From the NCBI RefSeq assembly GCF_002934455.1, contig NZ_PTIR01000022.1:49435-113434 (forward strand): 64,000 nucleotides of DNA, in the 5' to 3' direction. Both the position numbers and the translations under genes were made by a program. This stretch comes from Trinickia symbiotica (GTDB lineage: Bacteria > Pseudomonadota > Gammaproteobacteria > Burkholderiales > Burkholderiaceae). Each line of letters opens with the position of its first letter. Position 1 is the stretch's first letter. The notes beneath the pieces are model-generated. The model was not told where the DNA came from and did not search any database. It saw nothing but the letters and a program-made list of their open reading frames with translations. Below, one piece after another: positions 53,478 through 62,763 of this stretch.

Positions 53478-55643
53478 ATGAGCGGACAATCTATTCGCGA
53501 CCTTTTCTATCCTGACTCGATTGCCGTCGTTGGCGCGTCAAAAGACCAGACCAAGCGGGGTTTCCGTTCGATTCAAAAGCTGCTGGAGGACGGATACGCC
53601 GGGGCGATATACCCCATAAACCTGAAAGAACCTGAAATCCTCGGGCTAAAGTGTTATGCGAGTCTTGGCGACATACCCGGCAACATCGACCTCGCTCTGG
53701 TCTGCACACCGGCAACGACCCTACCGCAGGTCATCGAGCAATGTGGAAAAAAAGGCGCGAAAGGCGCGGTCGTCCTGGCGGGCGGATTTGCCGAAGCGGG
53801 CGATGACGGGCGGCGCCTGCAGGACGAAATGGTGCGAGTCGCTCGGGCCTATAACGTCCGTATCGTCGGGCCGAACACGTCCGGCGTGTTCAATACCCAC
53901 AAGGCTTGCAATATTGTCGGCTTTAGCAATCTGAAGAAAGGCGGTATCGGATTGCTGTCCCAGTCCGGAAACATGGCGCTTTCTCTCGTGACGGAGGCCG
54001 AGGCCAACGGACACATCGGGCTGTCAACGTACGTGGGCATTGGCAATGAATCGGACATTCAGTTCAACGAGTACCTCGACTATTTTGCGGAAGACGAGAA
54101 CACCAAGGCCGTTGTCGCGTATGTCGAGGGGATGAAAAATGGGCAGGTGTTCCTGGACGCACTGCGTCGCATCACACGTAGGAAGCCTGTCGTACTCTAC
54201 AAGTCAGGCCGCACCAGTGCTGGACGTAGTTCAGCGAAGTCGCACACGGGCGCGTTGGCCGGAGACTACGCAGTGAGCGAGGGCGTTCTGCGTCAGGCGG
54301 GTGCAGTGCTCGCTCGCAAGTCCGACGAGATTCTCTCGCTCGCCGAAGCGCTTTCGCTGCTTCAGCCGCTCGCGTCGCGCCGCGTGGCGGTGCTCGCTGA
54401 TGGTGGCGGGCACGCGACGATTGCTGCGGACGCCTTGAGTGAACATGGTCTGACGCTGGCTCCTCTGAGCCATGAAACGCGCCAGCGCCTATCAGCGATC
54501 CTGCCGCCGTCGGCCACGATTGTGAACCCCGTGGACGTTGCAGGGGGAACGGATTCCAACCCGGCGGTATTTGCCGATTGTGCCCGCATTCTGCTCGATG
54601 ACCCTCAGGTGGATGGGCTACTCATCACGGGGCTCTATGGCGGATATGGCGTGAGGTTTTCGCAGTCGCTGACGCCCATTGAGATGCAGACGTCGATGCG
54701 CATTGCCGCGATGCTCGAAGCGCGCGGCAAGCCAATCATTGTGCACAGCCTCTATGGGAGCTTGTATTCGGACCTGCGGCCGGCCCCTCTGACGTGTATC
54801 CGTGAAGCCGGTGTACCGGTGTACGACTCGCTGGAGCTGGCAGTCCGCTGCATGCAGGGCCTCGCGGAATTCGGTGAGGCACAGAGACGACCACCTGCTG
54901 AAGCAGAGGACCGCCCGGTGCGCTCTCCGGCATTCGAGAAGGTCCTGTCGTGCTGTCGCAGCGAACACCGGACGGTTGTGCTCGAGCACGAGGCCCGGCA
55001 GGCGCTCGCGGATGCAGGCGTCCCGATGCCGGCTCCCGCGATTCTGGCTACGTCGCTGGATGAGGCGTTTGGTGCGTTCGAGCGCCTCGGTTCCGTGCCA
55101 GTCGCCATGAAAATCGTGTCGCGCGACATCATCCACAAATCGGACGCCGGTGGGGTCAAGCTCAACGTTGGAAGCTACGATGAGGTTAGGCACGCTTTCG
55201 AAAGTATCGTGGCCAACAGCCGGAAACATGTACAAGACCCCGACATTACCGGCGTCCTCGTGACACCAATGGCACCGAAAGGTGGCGTCGAGATCATCAT
55301 TGGAGTCGTACGTGACGCGACTTACGGGCCAGTCATGATGTTTGGCCTCGGCGGTATCCTGGTCGAAGTACTCAAAGACGTCGTGTTCCGCTCGCTCCCC
55401 CTCTCCGAGGACGATGCGCACCGGATGCTCGCCGAGATTCGGGCCAGTGCGATTCTGAACGGAGTACGCGGAGCCGCCCCGACGGATAAGGATGCGCTGG
55501 TCAAACTAATGATGGGCATCTCGGCGCTTTGCTCGGCATTTCCGGAAATCGTCGAGCTGGACCTCAATCCTGTGCTTGCCTATTCCAGCGGGGTGGCAAT
55601 CCTTGACGCTCGCATCCTGCTCGAGGATTTCAAGAGTCAGTAG
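53478..55643 (+). CDS. ADP-forming acyl-CoA synthetase (acetate-CoA ligase, NDP-forming family)
   Basis: 721 residues. CoA-binding Rossmann domain (IRDLFYPDSIAVVGASKDQT), succinyl-CoA-ligase-like domains (GPNTSGVFNTHKACN, GLLSQSGNMALSLVTEAEAN, SHTGALAGDYAVSEGVLRQA with the phospho-His) and a C-terminal ATP-grasp (VAMKIVSRDIIHKSDAGGVK, FGLGGILVEVLKDVVFRSLP). Activates a carboxylic acid with CoA and ATP, releasing ADP. Forms an operon with the hydratase upstream. Confidence 0.93.
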   Translation: MSGQSIRDLFYPDSIAVVGASKDQTKRGFRSIQKLLEDGYAGAIYPINLKEPEILGLKCYASLGDIPGNIDLALVCTPATTLPQVIEQCGKKGAKGAVVLAGGFAEAGDDGRRLQDEMVRVARAYNVRIVGPNTSGVFNTHKACNIVGFSNLKKGGIGLLSQSGNMALSLVTEAEANGHIGLSTYVGIGNESDIQFNEYLDYFAEDENTKAVVAYVEGMKNGQVFLDALRRITRRKPVVLYKSGRTSAGRSSAKSHTGALAGDYAVSEGVLRQAGAVLARKSDEILSLAEALSLLQPLASRRVAVLADGGGHATIAADALSEHGLTLAPLSHETRQRLSAILPPSATIVNPVDVAGGTDSNPAVFADCARILLDDPQVDGLLITGLYGGYGVRFSQSLTPIEMQTSMRIAAMLEARGKPIIVHSLYGSLYSDLRPAPLTCIREAGVPVYDSLELAVRCMQGLAEFGEAQRRPPAEAEDRPVRSPAFEKVLSCCRSEHRTVVLEHEARQALADAGVPMPAPAILATSLDEAFGAFERLGSVPVAMKIVSRDIIHKSDAGGVKLNVGSYDEVRHAFESIVANSRKHVQDPDITGVLVTPMAPKGGVEIIIGVVRDATYGPVMMFGLGGILVEVLKDVVFRSLPLSEDDAHRMLAEIRASAILNGVRGAAPTDKDALVKLMMGISALCSAFPEIVELDLNPVLAYSSGVAILDARILLEDFKSQ

Positions 55644-55716
55644 CGACGCTCCCGTCTCGCGCGGCCCGCTCGCGCTCGCGCAGCCGGCCCCGGAGCTGCT
55701 AGATGCGGTTGTCCCG

Positions 55717-55749
55717 GGGCTACCACCTCGCAAGTTCGAGTGGTAGCCC
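55717..55749. terminator. 13-bp bulged stem-loop after the CoA-ligase gene
   Basis: GGGCTACCA-C-CTCG, loop CAAGTT, CGAG-TGGTAGCCC. No U tract follows, so it is either a weak terminator or an RNA-stabilising 3' structure. Confidence 0.5.
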
Positions 55750-55899
55750 GCAGTGTCCCAGCCCCAGGTGGCGACTCTGCAGCTCCGTGGATTGGGCGGA
55801 AACGAACATCGGCGAAACGCTGAAGTTTTACCGACTGCCGCGGGCGCAACACAAGCACCGAAGGTCGCGAAATAAGCGTCAATGCATTCGCGCTTGCTG

Positions 55900-55919
55900 T
55901 GTCCCTGCTATCAGGGACA
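55900..55919. other. Perfect 8-bp stem-loop upstream of the response regulator
   Basis: TGTCCCTG, loop CTAT, CAGGGACA. May be a binding site or a leader hairpin about 120 bases before the regulator start. Confidence 0.5.
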
Positions 55920-56038
55920 GTGGCAGTTTTATATTAATGTTCTACGGGTCGCTGGCCGGCCATCCCGTGTTCGCGGTATGCTCAAAGGTAAATGAACCGC
56001 TATCCTCGTAAGCTGCGGTCGTTACTTGAGAGGATATC

Positions 56039-56680
56039 GTGACGACGGTAATGGTGGTCGAGGACGATCCTGCGTTTCTCACCCGCTTTTGCGCGATTGT
56101 GGCCTGCGACCCCGAACTTGGGCTGTTCGCCGCAGTGGGCGACATCGCTTCTGCGCGGCAGGCGATGAGCACGGCCACGCCTGACGTATTGCTGGCGGAT
56201 CTCGGGCTCCCCGACGGCAGCGGCATCGACCTGATCCGTGAGACAGCGCGTCGGCACCCGGACATGGATATCATGGTCATCACCGTTTTCGGTGACGAAG
56301 AGCATGTGCTTGCGAGCATCGAGGCCGGTGCAACAGGGTATATTCTCAAAGACAGCCTACCCCAGCAGTTCCTAGATCTGATCAAACAGATGCGCGCGGG
56401 CGGGTCTCCTATCAGCCCGATAATCGCCAGGCAACTGCTGAAACGTCTCAGGCCGCGCGGCCCTGCGGCCGTCGGTCTTTCAGAGGAACCGCCTCTCTCG
56501 GTGCGGGAGTCGGAAATCCTCAGCTTCATTGCTAAAGGCTTCAGCTTTGGCGAGATCGCTGGGCTGCTCGGCATCTCGCAACATACCGTTGTTTCCCATG
56601 TGAAGAAGATCTATCAAAAGCTCGCGGTGCATTCCCGCGGGGAGGCGGTCTATGAGGCCGGCAAGATGGGGCTTATCTAG
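56039..56680 (+). CDS. NarL/FixJ-family response regulator
   Basis: 213 residues from GTG 56039. Receiver domain: VMVVEDDPAF acidic pocket, phospho-Asp54 in LLADLGLPDGSG, then a LuxR-type HTH (VRESEILSFIAKGFSFGEIA, GISQHTVVSHVKKIYQKL). Overlaps the kinase gene by 29 bases; the two form a signal pair. Confidence 0.93.
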   Translation: MTTVMVVEDDPAFLTRFCAIVACDPELGLFAAVGDIASARQAMSTATPDVLLADLGLPDGSGIDLIRETARRHPDMDIMVITVFGDEEHVLASIEAGATGYILKDSLPQQFLDLIKQMRAGGSPISPIIARQLLKRLRPRGPAAVGLSEEPPLSVRESEILSFIAKGFSFGEIAGLLGISQHTVVSHVKKIYQKLAVHSRGEAVYEAGKMGLI

Positions 56681-58586
56681 CTTGATCGCCCGAGCGATTG
56701 GGCCGCAATTGCTCAAAATATGTGTATTGTCGACCGCCGTTGTTCTTACGCTCTCCATTACCGCCTTGGGGCATCCGGTTCAGAGCTTCGCGGCCGTAGG
56801 CCATCCATTGCTTGAGCTCCATCAAGCCGATTTCATCCTGAGCGACTCGCCTAAGCCGCCGCCAGATTCGGCAGCGTGGCGGCCTCAGGCTCTTCCGGAC
56901 AACTGGCGTGTTTCGCATCCCGGAGACTCGGGCTCTGGCTGGTACCGGATGCAGTTCAACCTGCCGATCGCGCCTGACGAGTTCTATGCCGCTTACATGC
57001 CTTTGCTGGAGAGCTCGGGAGCGCTTTATGTCAACGGGGCTTTCGTCGGCCGAATTGGAGCGGTCGCGCCGGTCGCGCCCGCCATGGGCCGGCTCGCACC
57101 ATCTATGCCGAAGGCTCCGCCGGCCTTTGTCGGCTTTCCACCCCGGCTTGTTTCGATACCACCTGACCTTCTGCGCGCAGGCGCCAACACCATATATCTG
57201 CAACTATGGGTCAAACGCGGCACGCGTGGAGCACTATCGACGATCGCGGTTGGACCGCGGCCGGCAGTGCGCGCCGCCTATCAGCGGCGCGTCCTCGTCG
57301 TGGTCACCGGCCCCCGCATCGTCATTATCCTTTCGTGCGTTCTGGGTCTCTTCATCGGATTGCTTTGGATGCGCCGCCGCCGGGAGAGCACGTACGGCTA
57401 CGCCGGCTTGTCCGCGGTCGCATTCGCCTTGTTCGTGGCTGGCAGATTTGTGATCAGCGAACCTGTCCTACCGTTTCCGTACTGGGACTTGGCCGTCCGG
57501 GGCACCCTCGAATGCTACATCGTCCTGATGTGCTTCTTTGCACTGCGATATGGCGGCTGGCGCCGACCGCGCCTGGAGCGACTGCTATGGGGTTACGTGA
57601 TCGTCTCGCCAGTGCTTGACGGCGCCGCCCTTCTCGGAGTCGGAGGATGGCCGATCCAGGAATGGTGGCTCATGACCTTTGCGGTCACCGTCTTCTATGT
57701 CGCAATCTTCTGGATCATTGCCTGGCAAAAAAAAACCGTGGAAACGCTGTGCCTGGCTCTTGCCGGATCCTTCAAGTTCGTCATCTCCGCCAATGAATAT
57801 CTCTTGCCCTATCCGATCGATCTGCCGCACTACCAACCCTATGCCTACCTGCCGATGTTTCTTGTGATTGGATGGATGCTCGTGGACCGTTTCGCGAGAT
57901 CGCTCAACGAATTCGAAAAGCTAAACGCACAACTGGAGAGGCGCGTCGCAGACAAGCATGCTGAGTTGGCTTGCACATACGAGCGCATGCAGGCCATGGA
58001 ACGCAATCAAGCCGTCGTGGAAGAGCGCAGCCGGATCATGCGCGACATGCACGACGGCATCGGCGCGCAGCTGATCTCGACCTTGAACCTGGTCGAGCAC
58101 GGGGAGTATTCGGGCACGGATGTCGCGGCCGCCTTGCGCGAATGCATCGACGACCTTCGACTAACCATCGACTCGCTGGAGCCGACTGAAAACGACCTCC
58201 TCCCTGTGATGGGGAATCTGCGCTATCGGCTTGACGAACGTCTGCGCAAACAAGGTATTGACCTCGACTGGCAAGTGAGTGAAGTACCCGAGATTTCCTG
58301 TCTGACTCCGCAGAACGTGCTGCACGTCCTACGCATCCTGCAGGAGGCGTTCAGCAATATCATTAAACACGCTCACGCGACCGGCATACATGTGGAGACT
58401 GGATTGGATGCGACGGGCAAGCACATCTACATCCAGGTGCGCGACAACGGCGTCGGCTTCTGCGGACAACGCACTGGCCGCGGTATTGCCAGCATGAAGC
58501 ACCGCGCAAATCTCATCGGCGGCCGCCTAGATATCCAGTCGTCCGCGGCGGGCACAACTCTCAACCTGCTGCTGCCGGTTTCCTGA
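56652..58586 (+). CDS. Membrane sensor histidine kinase (7TM-DISM-like, HisKA_3)
   Basis: 644 residues. Signal/first helix, periplasmic jelly-roll-like domain (about 40-215: WRVSHPGDSGSGWYRMQFNL, GALYVNGAFVGRIGAV, LRAGANTIYLQLWV), seven hydrophobic helices (about 215-410), a coiled coil, then HisKA_3 with RDMHDGIGAQL (His near 467) and an HATPase (EAFSNIIKHAHA, VRDNGVGF, GRGIASMKHRANL). The periplasmic domain recalls carbohydrate- or carboxylate-binding DISM modules. Partner of the upstream regulator. Confidence 0.93.
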   Translation: MRPARWGLSSLIARAIGPQLLKICVLSTAVVLTLSITALGHPVQSFAAVGHPLLELHQADFILSDSPKPPPDSAAWRPQALPDNWRVSHPGDSGSGWYRMQFNLPIAPDEFYAAYMPLLESSGALYVNGAFVGRIGAVAPVAPAMGRLAPSMPKAPPAFVGFPPRLVSIPPDLLRAGANTIYLQLWVKRGTRGALSTIAVGPRPAVRAAYQRRVLVVVTGPRIVIILSCVLGLFIGLLWMRRRRESTYGYAGLSAVAFALFVAGRFVISEPVLPFPYWDLAVRGTLECYIVLMCFFALRYGGWRRPRLERLLWGYVIVSPVLDGAALLGVGGWPIQEWWLMTFAVTVFYVAIFWIIAWQKKTVETLCLALAGSFKFVISANEYLLPYPIDLPHYQPYAYLPMFLVIGWMLVDRFARSLNEFEKLNAQLERRVADKHAELACTYERMQAMERNQAVVEERSRIMRDMHDGIGAQLISTLNLVEHGEYSGTDVAAALRECIDDLRLTIDSLEPTENDLLPVMGNLRYRLDERLRKQGIDLDWQVSEVPEISCLTPQNVLHVLRILQEAFSNIIKHAHATGIHVETGLDATGKHIYIQVRDNGVGFCGQRTGRGIASMKHRANLIGGRLDIQSSAAGTTLNLLLPVS

Positions 58587-58749
58587 ATAATCACCACGCT
58601 CTGTCAACGTGGAACCACGCACCATGCGCAAGCGTGTCCCGTCTTCGCGGGATGGATTTCCATCTTCGCGGGATTCCATCGCTTTCGGTGCGTCGGCTAC
58701 CGTTGGGTACTGGAGCGAAATTGGCTCCATCCATTCAGGAGATTCAGTC

Positions 58750-59235
58750 ATGGACAGTAACGGGGTATATGGACTCCACGCGGCGGTACTGGTCGCGATG
58801 ACCTCAGTCTCGTTCTGCGCGGCTGCGGCCGATTTTCCGAAACGCGGCGAGGCCGAGTTCGACACCTATGCGACCGTGCGCACGCTCGGTAGCATCGACA
58901 GCGGCGCGGGAACGGGCGGCGTATGGGACTACAGCGGCGTTATACAAAATGTGAAGGGCGATGGACCATTCAACAACATGGTCGTGCGGTGCCTGCAAAA
59001 CTGGACGACGATCGCTGAGCAGTTCCGAATTGTGGGCAGCTGCGTGCTGACGGACCCCGACGGCGACAGCATATTTGACGTTTTTGAGGCTACTAATTTC
59101 GAGCTGGTCGCCGGCATCGGCAAATACAAAGGGATCAGCGGGCACGGCAGCATTACGCGCACCCGGCTTCACGATCTACCAGGCGGAGCGAGAGGACTGG
59201 TCAACCATCATACGGTCGCGTGGGAGATCAAGTAG
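58750..59235 (+). CDS. Secreted protein, possible allene-oxide-cyclase-like beta barrel
   Basis: 161 residues from ATG 58750 (AGGAGA RBS). Signal peptide (LHAAVLVAMTSVSFCAAAAD) then beta-rich sequence with GVWDYSGVIQNVKG, RIVGSCVLTDPDGDSIFD and GIGKYKGISGHGSI. The last motif is like the GTGKYxGIxG turn of allene oxide cyclase/dirigent-type barrels. Function unknown; follows the two-component genes and may be its output. Two copies of TCTTCGCGGGAT, 21 bp apart (58642, 58663), lie upstream. Confidence 0.65.
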   Translation: MDSNGVYGLHAAVLVAMTSVSFCAAAADFPKRGEAEFDTYATVRTLGSIDSGAGTGGVWDYSGVIQNVKGDGPFNNMVVRCLQNWTTIAEQFRIVGSCVLTDPDGDSIFDVFEATNFELVAGIGKYKGISGHGSITRTRLHDLPGGARGLVNHHTVAWEIK

Positions 59236-59446
59236 GAGCTCCCGGCGTGAGCGGCGCCGCGGGTGAGCAGACACACATCGGGCGCCAATGAATTGCACAA
59301 AGGTTCGACGTAGCGACTTGCCTGAGGTAGCCGCTTGGGCGCTTCCGCAACGAGCGCCAACTGGACATCTTGCGCGTCTCGCTTCAGGTATATTTAATGG
59401 CCGCTCGCGGCGCCAGCATAGTGCGAGCGACTGGCTGGAGCGACGT

Positions 59447-60310
59447 TTGAAAATCATCTTTAGCCGCAAAGGATTTGATTCCCAGTATGGCGGGGTGCCG
59501 AGCCCGATCCTCTCGGACGGGTCGCTTCAGACCTTGCCCATTCCATCGCGTTACGGCCGGCCGCTCGGCGACATCAGGGGCCCTATGGGTCCTTTGCACA
59601 ATCTCGCCAGCGACTTGACGGAAGGCGCGATCACTGCGCGCACTTCTGTTCATCTCGATCCTGATCTGAGTGATGGCAGTGTGGCGCGCCGACCTGGATG
59701 GCGTGCGTCGCTCGGGCAGGTCGGATCAGCGCAGACGCACCTCGCCAAACAGGGCGTGGGGCCAGGGGACGTTTTCCTGTTCTTCGGGTGGTTCCGTCAA
59801 GCTGAGCGCTTCGAGGGGCGGTGGCGGTACGTACCCGGTGCGCCGAACGTCCACGCCCTCTTCGGCTGGCTTCAGGTCGGACACGTACACAAGGCAGATG
59901 CAGCTGGATGCCCGGCGTGGCTTGAAGATCATCCGCACGTGCAGCACGCCGCCCACATCGGCATGGACAACACGATTTATGTCGCCGGCGAGCGTCTGGT
60001 GGGTCCGCGCCATCGAGTACCGGCGGCCGGCGCATTTCGAGGCTGGGGGGCTGAGCTGCAGCTTACTGCGCCCGGTTGTTCCCGTTCCGTCTGGCGTGTG
60101 CCACGCTGGCTGCTGAAAAACCCGGAGCAGCCGACTCTCAGCTACCACCGCGATCCTGCCCGATGGCGTATCGACGACGAATGTGCCATCGTGCAAACGG
60201 TTTGCAAGGGGCAGGAGTTCGTGATCGACGTGGGCGACTGCGAAGAGGCCTCGCAATGGCTACATAGCCTGGTGCTTCGTCATGGCACCTCGACGTGGGC
60301 GCAGGCATGA
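59447..60310 (+). CDS. Nmad3-type protein (predicted nucleotide-modification associated family), orphan
   Basis: 287 residues. The start LKIIFSRKGFDSQYGGVPSP and ILSDGSLQTLPIPS matches the N-terminus of nucleotide modification associated domain 3; further conserved-looking parts are DPDLSDGSVARRPGWRASLG, GDVFLFFGWFRQAE, HALFGWLQVG and a C-terminal DVGDCEEASQWL. TTG 59447 has GGAG 6 bases upstream and makes the product begin at the domain edge, better than ATG 59288. The family was predicted from phage and defence contexts to act on modified bases; biochemistry is not established. No DNA-modification partner is nearby. Confidence 0.75.
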   Translation: MKIIFSRKGFDSQYGGVPSPILSDGSLQTLPIPSRYGRPLGDIRGPMGPLHNLASDLTEGAITARTSVHLDPDLSDGSVARRPGWRASLGQVGSAQTHLAKQGVGPGDVFLFFGWFRQAERFEGRWRYVPGAPNVHALFGWLQVGHVHKADAAGCPAWLEDHPHVQHAAHIGMDNTIYVAGERLVGPRHRVPAAGAFRGWGAELQLTAPGCSRSVWRVPRWLLKNPEQPTLSYHRDPARWRIDDECAIVQTVCKGQEFVIDVGDCEEASQWLHSLVLRHGTSTWAQA

Positions 60311-60348
60311 GCGTCACCCCGGGCGCTTCTACTACCGGAAACGGTTGT

Positions 60349-60948
60349 TCATCGGTCGCACGCGATCAAGTCCTTGAAGATCAGGTGACCCCACCTTTTC
60401 CCGCGCGCATGCACAAGGAGTCCGCCTTCAGAAAGCCCGCCGAGTTGGATGGGCGCGAAACCGAGGTCCTCTGCAAGCGCACCAATCTCCGCTGCAGCGT
60501 CGTCATCGTCGCTCGCGAGGAACACGACCCTCCTGCCACCGTGTACGGCCGGGTCCTGGTCAAGGACGGCAGCGACCAGATGGTTGAAGCCTTTCACCAC
60601 CCTGGCGCCGGTGAACACCTTTGCGATGAAAGCAGAGGACGGGAGACCGCCCAGTTCCTCAAGCGGGGCTTGCGTGTTCATCGCGTCGATGACGGTCTTC
60701 CCCTTCCAGTTGGGCAGTGCTTTTGCGACATCCGAATGCGACTCAAAACGGACTGCCAAAACGATGATGTCCGCCTTGAGGGCTTCCGCCAGGGTTTGGG
60801 GAATAATCGTGGGTCCGATCGCGGCCGCATCGGCTGCAATGCTTTCGGGGTCGCGCGTCGTTGCAACGGCCACTTCGATGCCGTTGCGGGCGAACGCCTT
60901 GGCAAGTGCATGGCCGATCTTGCCGAAGCCAATGATGGCGTAACTCAT
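60349..60948 (-). CDS. NADPH-dependent F420-reductase-like oxidoreductase
   Basis: 199 residues: Rossmann MSYAIIGFGKIGHALAKAFA, VATTRDPESIA, IVLAVRFESHSDVAKALPNW, VIDAMNTQAP and KGFNHLVAAVLDQDP. The family includes F420:NADP reductases, but most proteobacterial members act on other flavin-like or unknown substrates. AGGAG before ATG 60948. Downstream of the SDR gene by 35 bases, same operon. Confidence 0.88.
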   Translation of the reverse strand: MSYAIIGFGKIGHALAKAFARNGIEVAVATTRDPESIAADAAAIGPTIIPQTLAEALKADIIVLAVRFESHSDVAKALPNWKGKTVIDAMNTQAPLEELGGLPSSAFIAKVFTGARVVKGFNHLVAAVLDQDPAVHGGRRVVFLASDDDDAAAEIGALAEDLGFAPIQLGGLSEGGLLVHARGKRWGHLIFKDLIACDR

Positions 60949-60983
60949 ATGTTTTCTCCTTCGTTTCTCGGCGCGTTCACTCA

Positions 60984-61718
60984 TCAGAGTTGTGCCAAGC
61001 CACCGTCAACGGCTACCTCGCTGGCGGTCATGAAGCTGCTGTCCGATGACGCAAGAAAGGCGGCCACCGCCCCGATCTCCGCCGGATTGGCCATGCGCTG
61101 GAGCGGCGTCATCGCACCGTAGGCCTTCTGGCCCTCTTCGCCCAGCGCCTCTTTGGCTAGTTCGGTCGCCGTCGCCCCGGGCGACAGCACGTTTGCCCGG
61201 ATGCCGGTGCCCTTCAGTTCCTCCGCCCACGTGCGGGCGAGGTTGCGCACCGCTGCCTTGCTCGCGCTGTAGGCCGTGAATCCTGGGGCTCCGGTGGTGC
61301 CGGCGCTCGATCCGGTCAGGATGATCGAACCGCCTGCGCCCATCAGCGGCAGCGCCTTCTGGACCGTAAAGATCGTCCCCTTCACATTGGTGTCGAACGT
61401 GTCGTCAATGTGCTCGGCGGTGATCTGGCCTAGCGGAAGCGGGCTTCCCGCCCCAGCGTTGGCGAAGACGATGTCGAGGGTTCCGCGCTCCGCCTTCACC
61501 GCCGCGTAGAGCCGGTCGAGGTCGGCCAGGTTGGAGACCGAGCCGTTCACCGCGCGGGCATTCGGCCCAAGGTCGGCCACTCCGGCGTCGAGCGCTTCCT
61601 GGCGGCGGCCGAAGATGAAGACGAAGGCGCCCTCCTCTATGAAGCGCTTAGCTGCGGCGCGGCCGATACCGGTGCCGCCACCAGTGATCACGGCGGTCCT
61701 TCTATTCAGTCTGTTCAT
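60984..61718 (-). CDS. Short-chain dehydrogenase/reductase
   Basis: 244 residues: cofactor motif TGGGTGIGRAA, NAGAG, catalytic Ser in LTGSSAG and YSASK. Substrate unknown. ATG 61718 with AAGG at 9 bases is preferred over ATG 61727. Divergent from a LysR gene across a palindrome; likely the LysR target operon together with the reductase. Confidence 0.93.
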   Translation of the reverse strand: MNRLNRRTAVITGGGTGIGRAAAKRFIEEGAFVFIFGRRQEALDAGVADLGPNARAVNGSVSNLADLDRLYAAVKAERGTLDIVFANAGAGSPLPLGQITAEHIDDTFDTNVKGTIFTVQKALPLMGAGGSIILTGSSAGTTGAPGFTAYSASKAAVRNLARTWAEELKGTGIRANVLSPGATATELAKEALGEEGQKAYGAMTPLQRMANPAEIGAVAAFLASSDSSFMTASEVAVDGGLAQL

Positions 61719-61790
61719 GTCGTGCATCCTTCGAAACAAAAGCGACAAACACGATTCTGGGCCTCTTGATTCATGAAGCCAATTGACTGA

Positions 61791-61822
61791 ATATCTATAA
61801 GTACCATCTACTTTATAGATAT
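61791..61822. promoter_or_regulatory. Near-perfect palindrome between SDR and LysR genes
   Basis: ATATCTATAA-GTA, centre CCATC, TAC-TTTATAGATAT: 13-base arms with one extra base. The right arm ends two bases before the LysR ATG, and the A+T-rich site stands out in a GC-rich background. Likely LysR operator controlling both directions. Confidence 0.75.
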
Positions 61823-61824
61823 AT

Positions 61825-62763
61825 ATGCTGGACAACGTCACCATCAATCAACTGCGGGCCTTCGTCGCCGTGTGTGACCGGGGAAGCTTTTCCGGGGCTG
61901 CACGGGAGCTGAGGCGTGCACAGTCGGCGATCAGCCACGCGATTAACTCACTCGAGAGCGCATTCGACGTGGTGCTGTTCGAGCGCAACACCCGCAAAGC
62001 GACGCTCACGGCCGCGGGTCGCAGCCTCCTGCCTGACGCGCGCGGGGTGATCTCGCGAACCGAGGAAATGAAGATGCGCGCGGTTGCGATTGCTGAAGCC
62101 GGGGTTCCGCAAGTTTCGCTTGCCGTGGATACCTATTTCCCGCGCGCGCACCTGATTGAATGCCTGCGCAACGTGCAGGCGGGCTTTCCAACGGTCACAA
62201 GCAATCTGCGCATGACGACCATGCAGGGCGGAGAGCGTTTGGTTCTCGAAGGCACTTGCGCATTGGCGGTGACAATCACTGACGTGCCGGAGGTGAGCCC
62301 AGGCACTATCGAAAGGCAGCATTTATGTGACGCTCACATGGTGACCGTCTGTGCGGCATCGCATCCGCTGGCCGCAATTGCGGGGCAGATCCCGCGGGAA
62401 GAATTTGGCCGGCACATCCAGCTCGTCGTAACCGACAATCAGCCCGATGCCGAAAAGACACAACAGGGGGTTGCCAGCGAACGCCAGTGGTGGGTGAACG
62501 ACCTCGGCGCGAAGCATGATCTGCTCAGGGGAGGCTTGTGCTGGGGGCACATGCCGCGCCATATGGTAGAGGAAGATCTCGCGAAGGGAACACTCGTCGA
62601 ACTCCAGCGACGCGCATGGCACATGCGCGCCCTCACGTTCATGATCTCGCACCGGCGCGGGTACTCGTTTTCCGAATGCGAGACACGGCTGGTCGAGCTC
62701 CTTGGCAATTGTCATCCTTCAAACGGTGGGAAGACCAAGGCCAGCGTAGTGCGCGGTCGCTGA
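61825..62763 (+). CDS. LysR-family regulator
   Basis: 312 residues. HTH: INQLRAFVAVCDRGSFSGAA, RRAQSAISHAINSLESAFDV, LFERNTRKATLTAAG. Effector domain with MVTVCAASHPLAAIAGQIPR. The ATG directly abuts the palindrome, so binding would also block its own expression. Confidence 0.93.
   Translation: MLDNVTINQLRAFVAVCDRGSFSGAARELRRAQSAISHAINSLESAFDVVLFERNTRKATLTAAGRSLLPDARGVISRTEEMKMRAVAIAEAGVPQVSLAVDTYFPRAHLIECLRNVQAGFPTVTSNLRMTTMQGGERLVLEGTCALAVTITDVPEVSPGTIERQHLCDAHMVTVCAASHPLAAIAGQIPREEFGRHIQLVVTDNQPDAEKTQQGVASERQWWVNDLGAKHDLLRGGLCWGHMPRHMVEEDLAKGTLVELQRRAWHMRALTFMISHRRGYSFSECETRLVELLGNCHPSNGGKTKASVVRGR

Larger units (their letters stand above)
55644..56038. other. 395-bp spacer with two stem-loops, no gene
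   Basis: The first hairpin (55717-55749) probably ends the ligase transcript; the second (55900-55919) lies in the leader/promoter side of the two-component genes. No protein frame with RBS or domain was found. Confidence 0.6.

Noticed and set aside
59288..59446. ATG 59288 as start of the Nmad3 gene
   Set aside because: The added 53 residues do not resemble the family, while TTG 59447 has a GGAG at 6 bases and begins at the domain edge.
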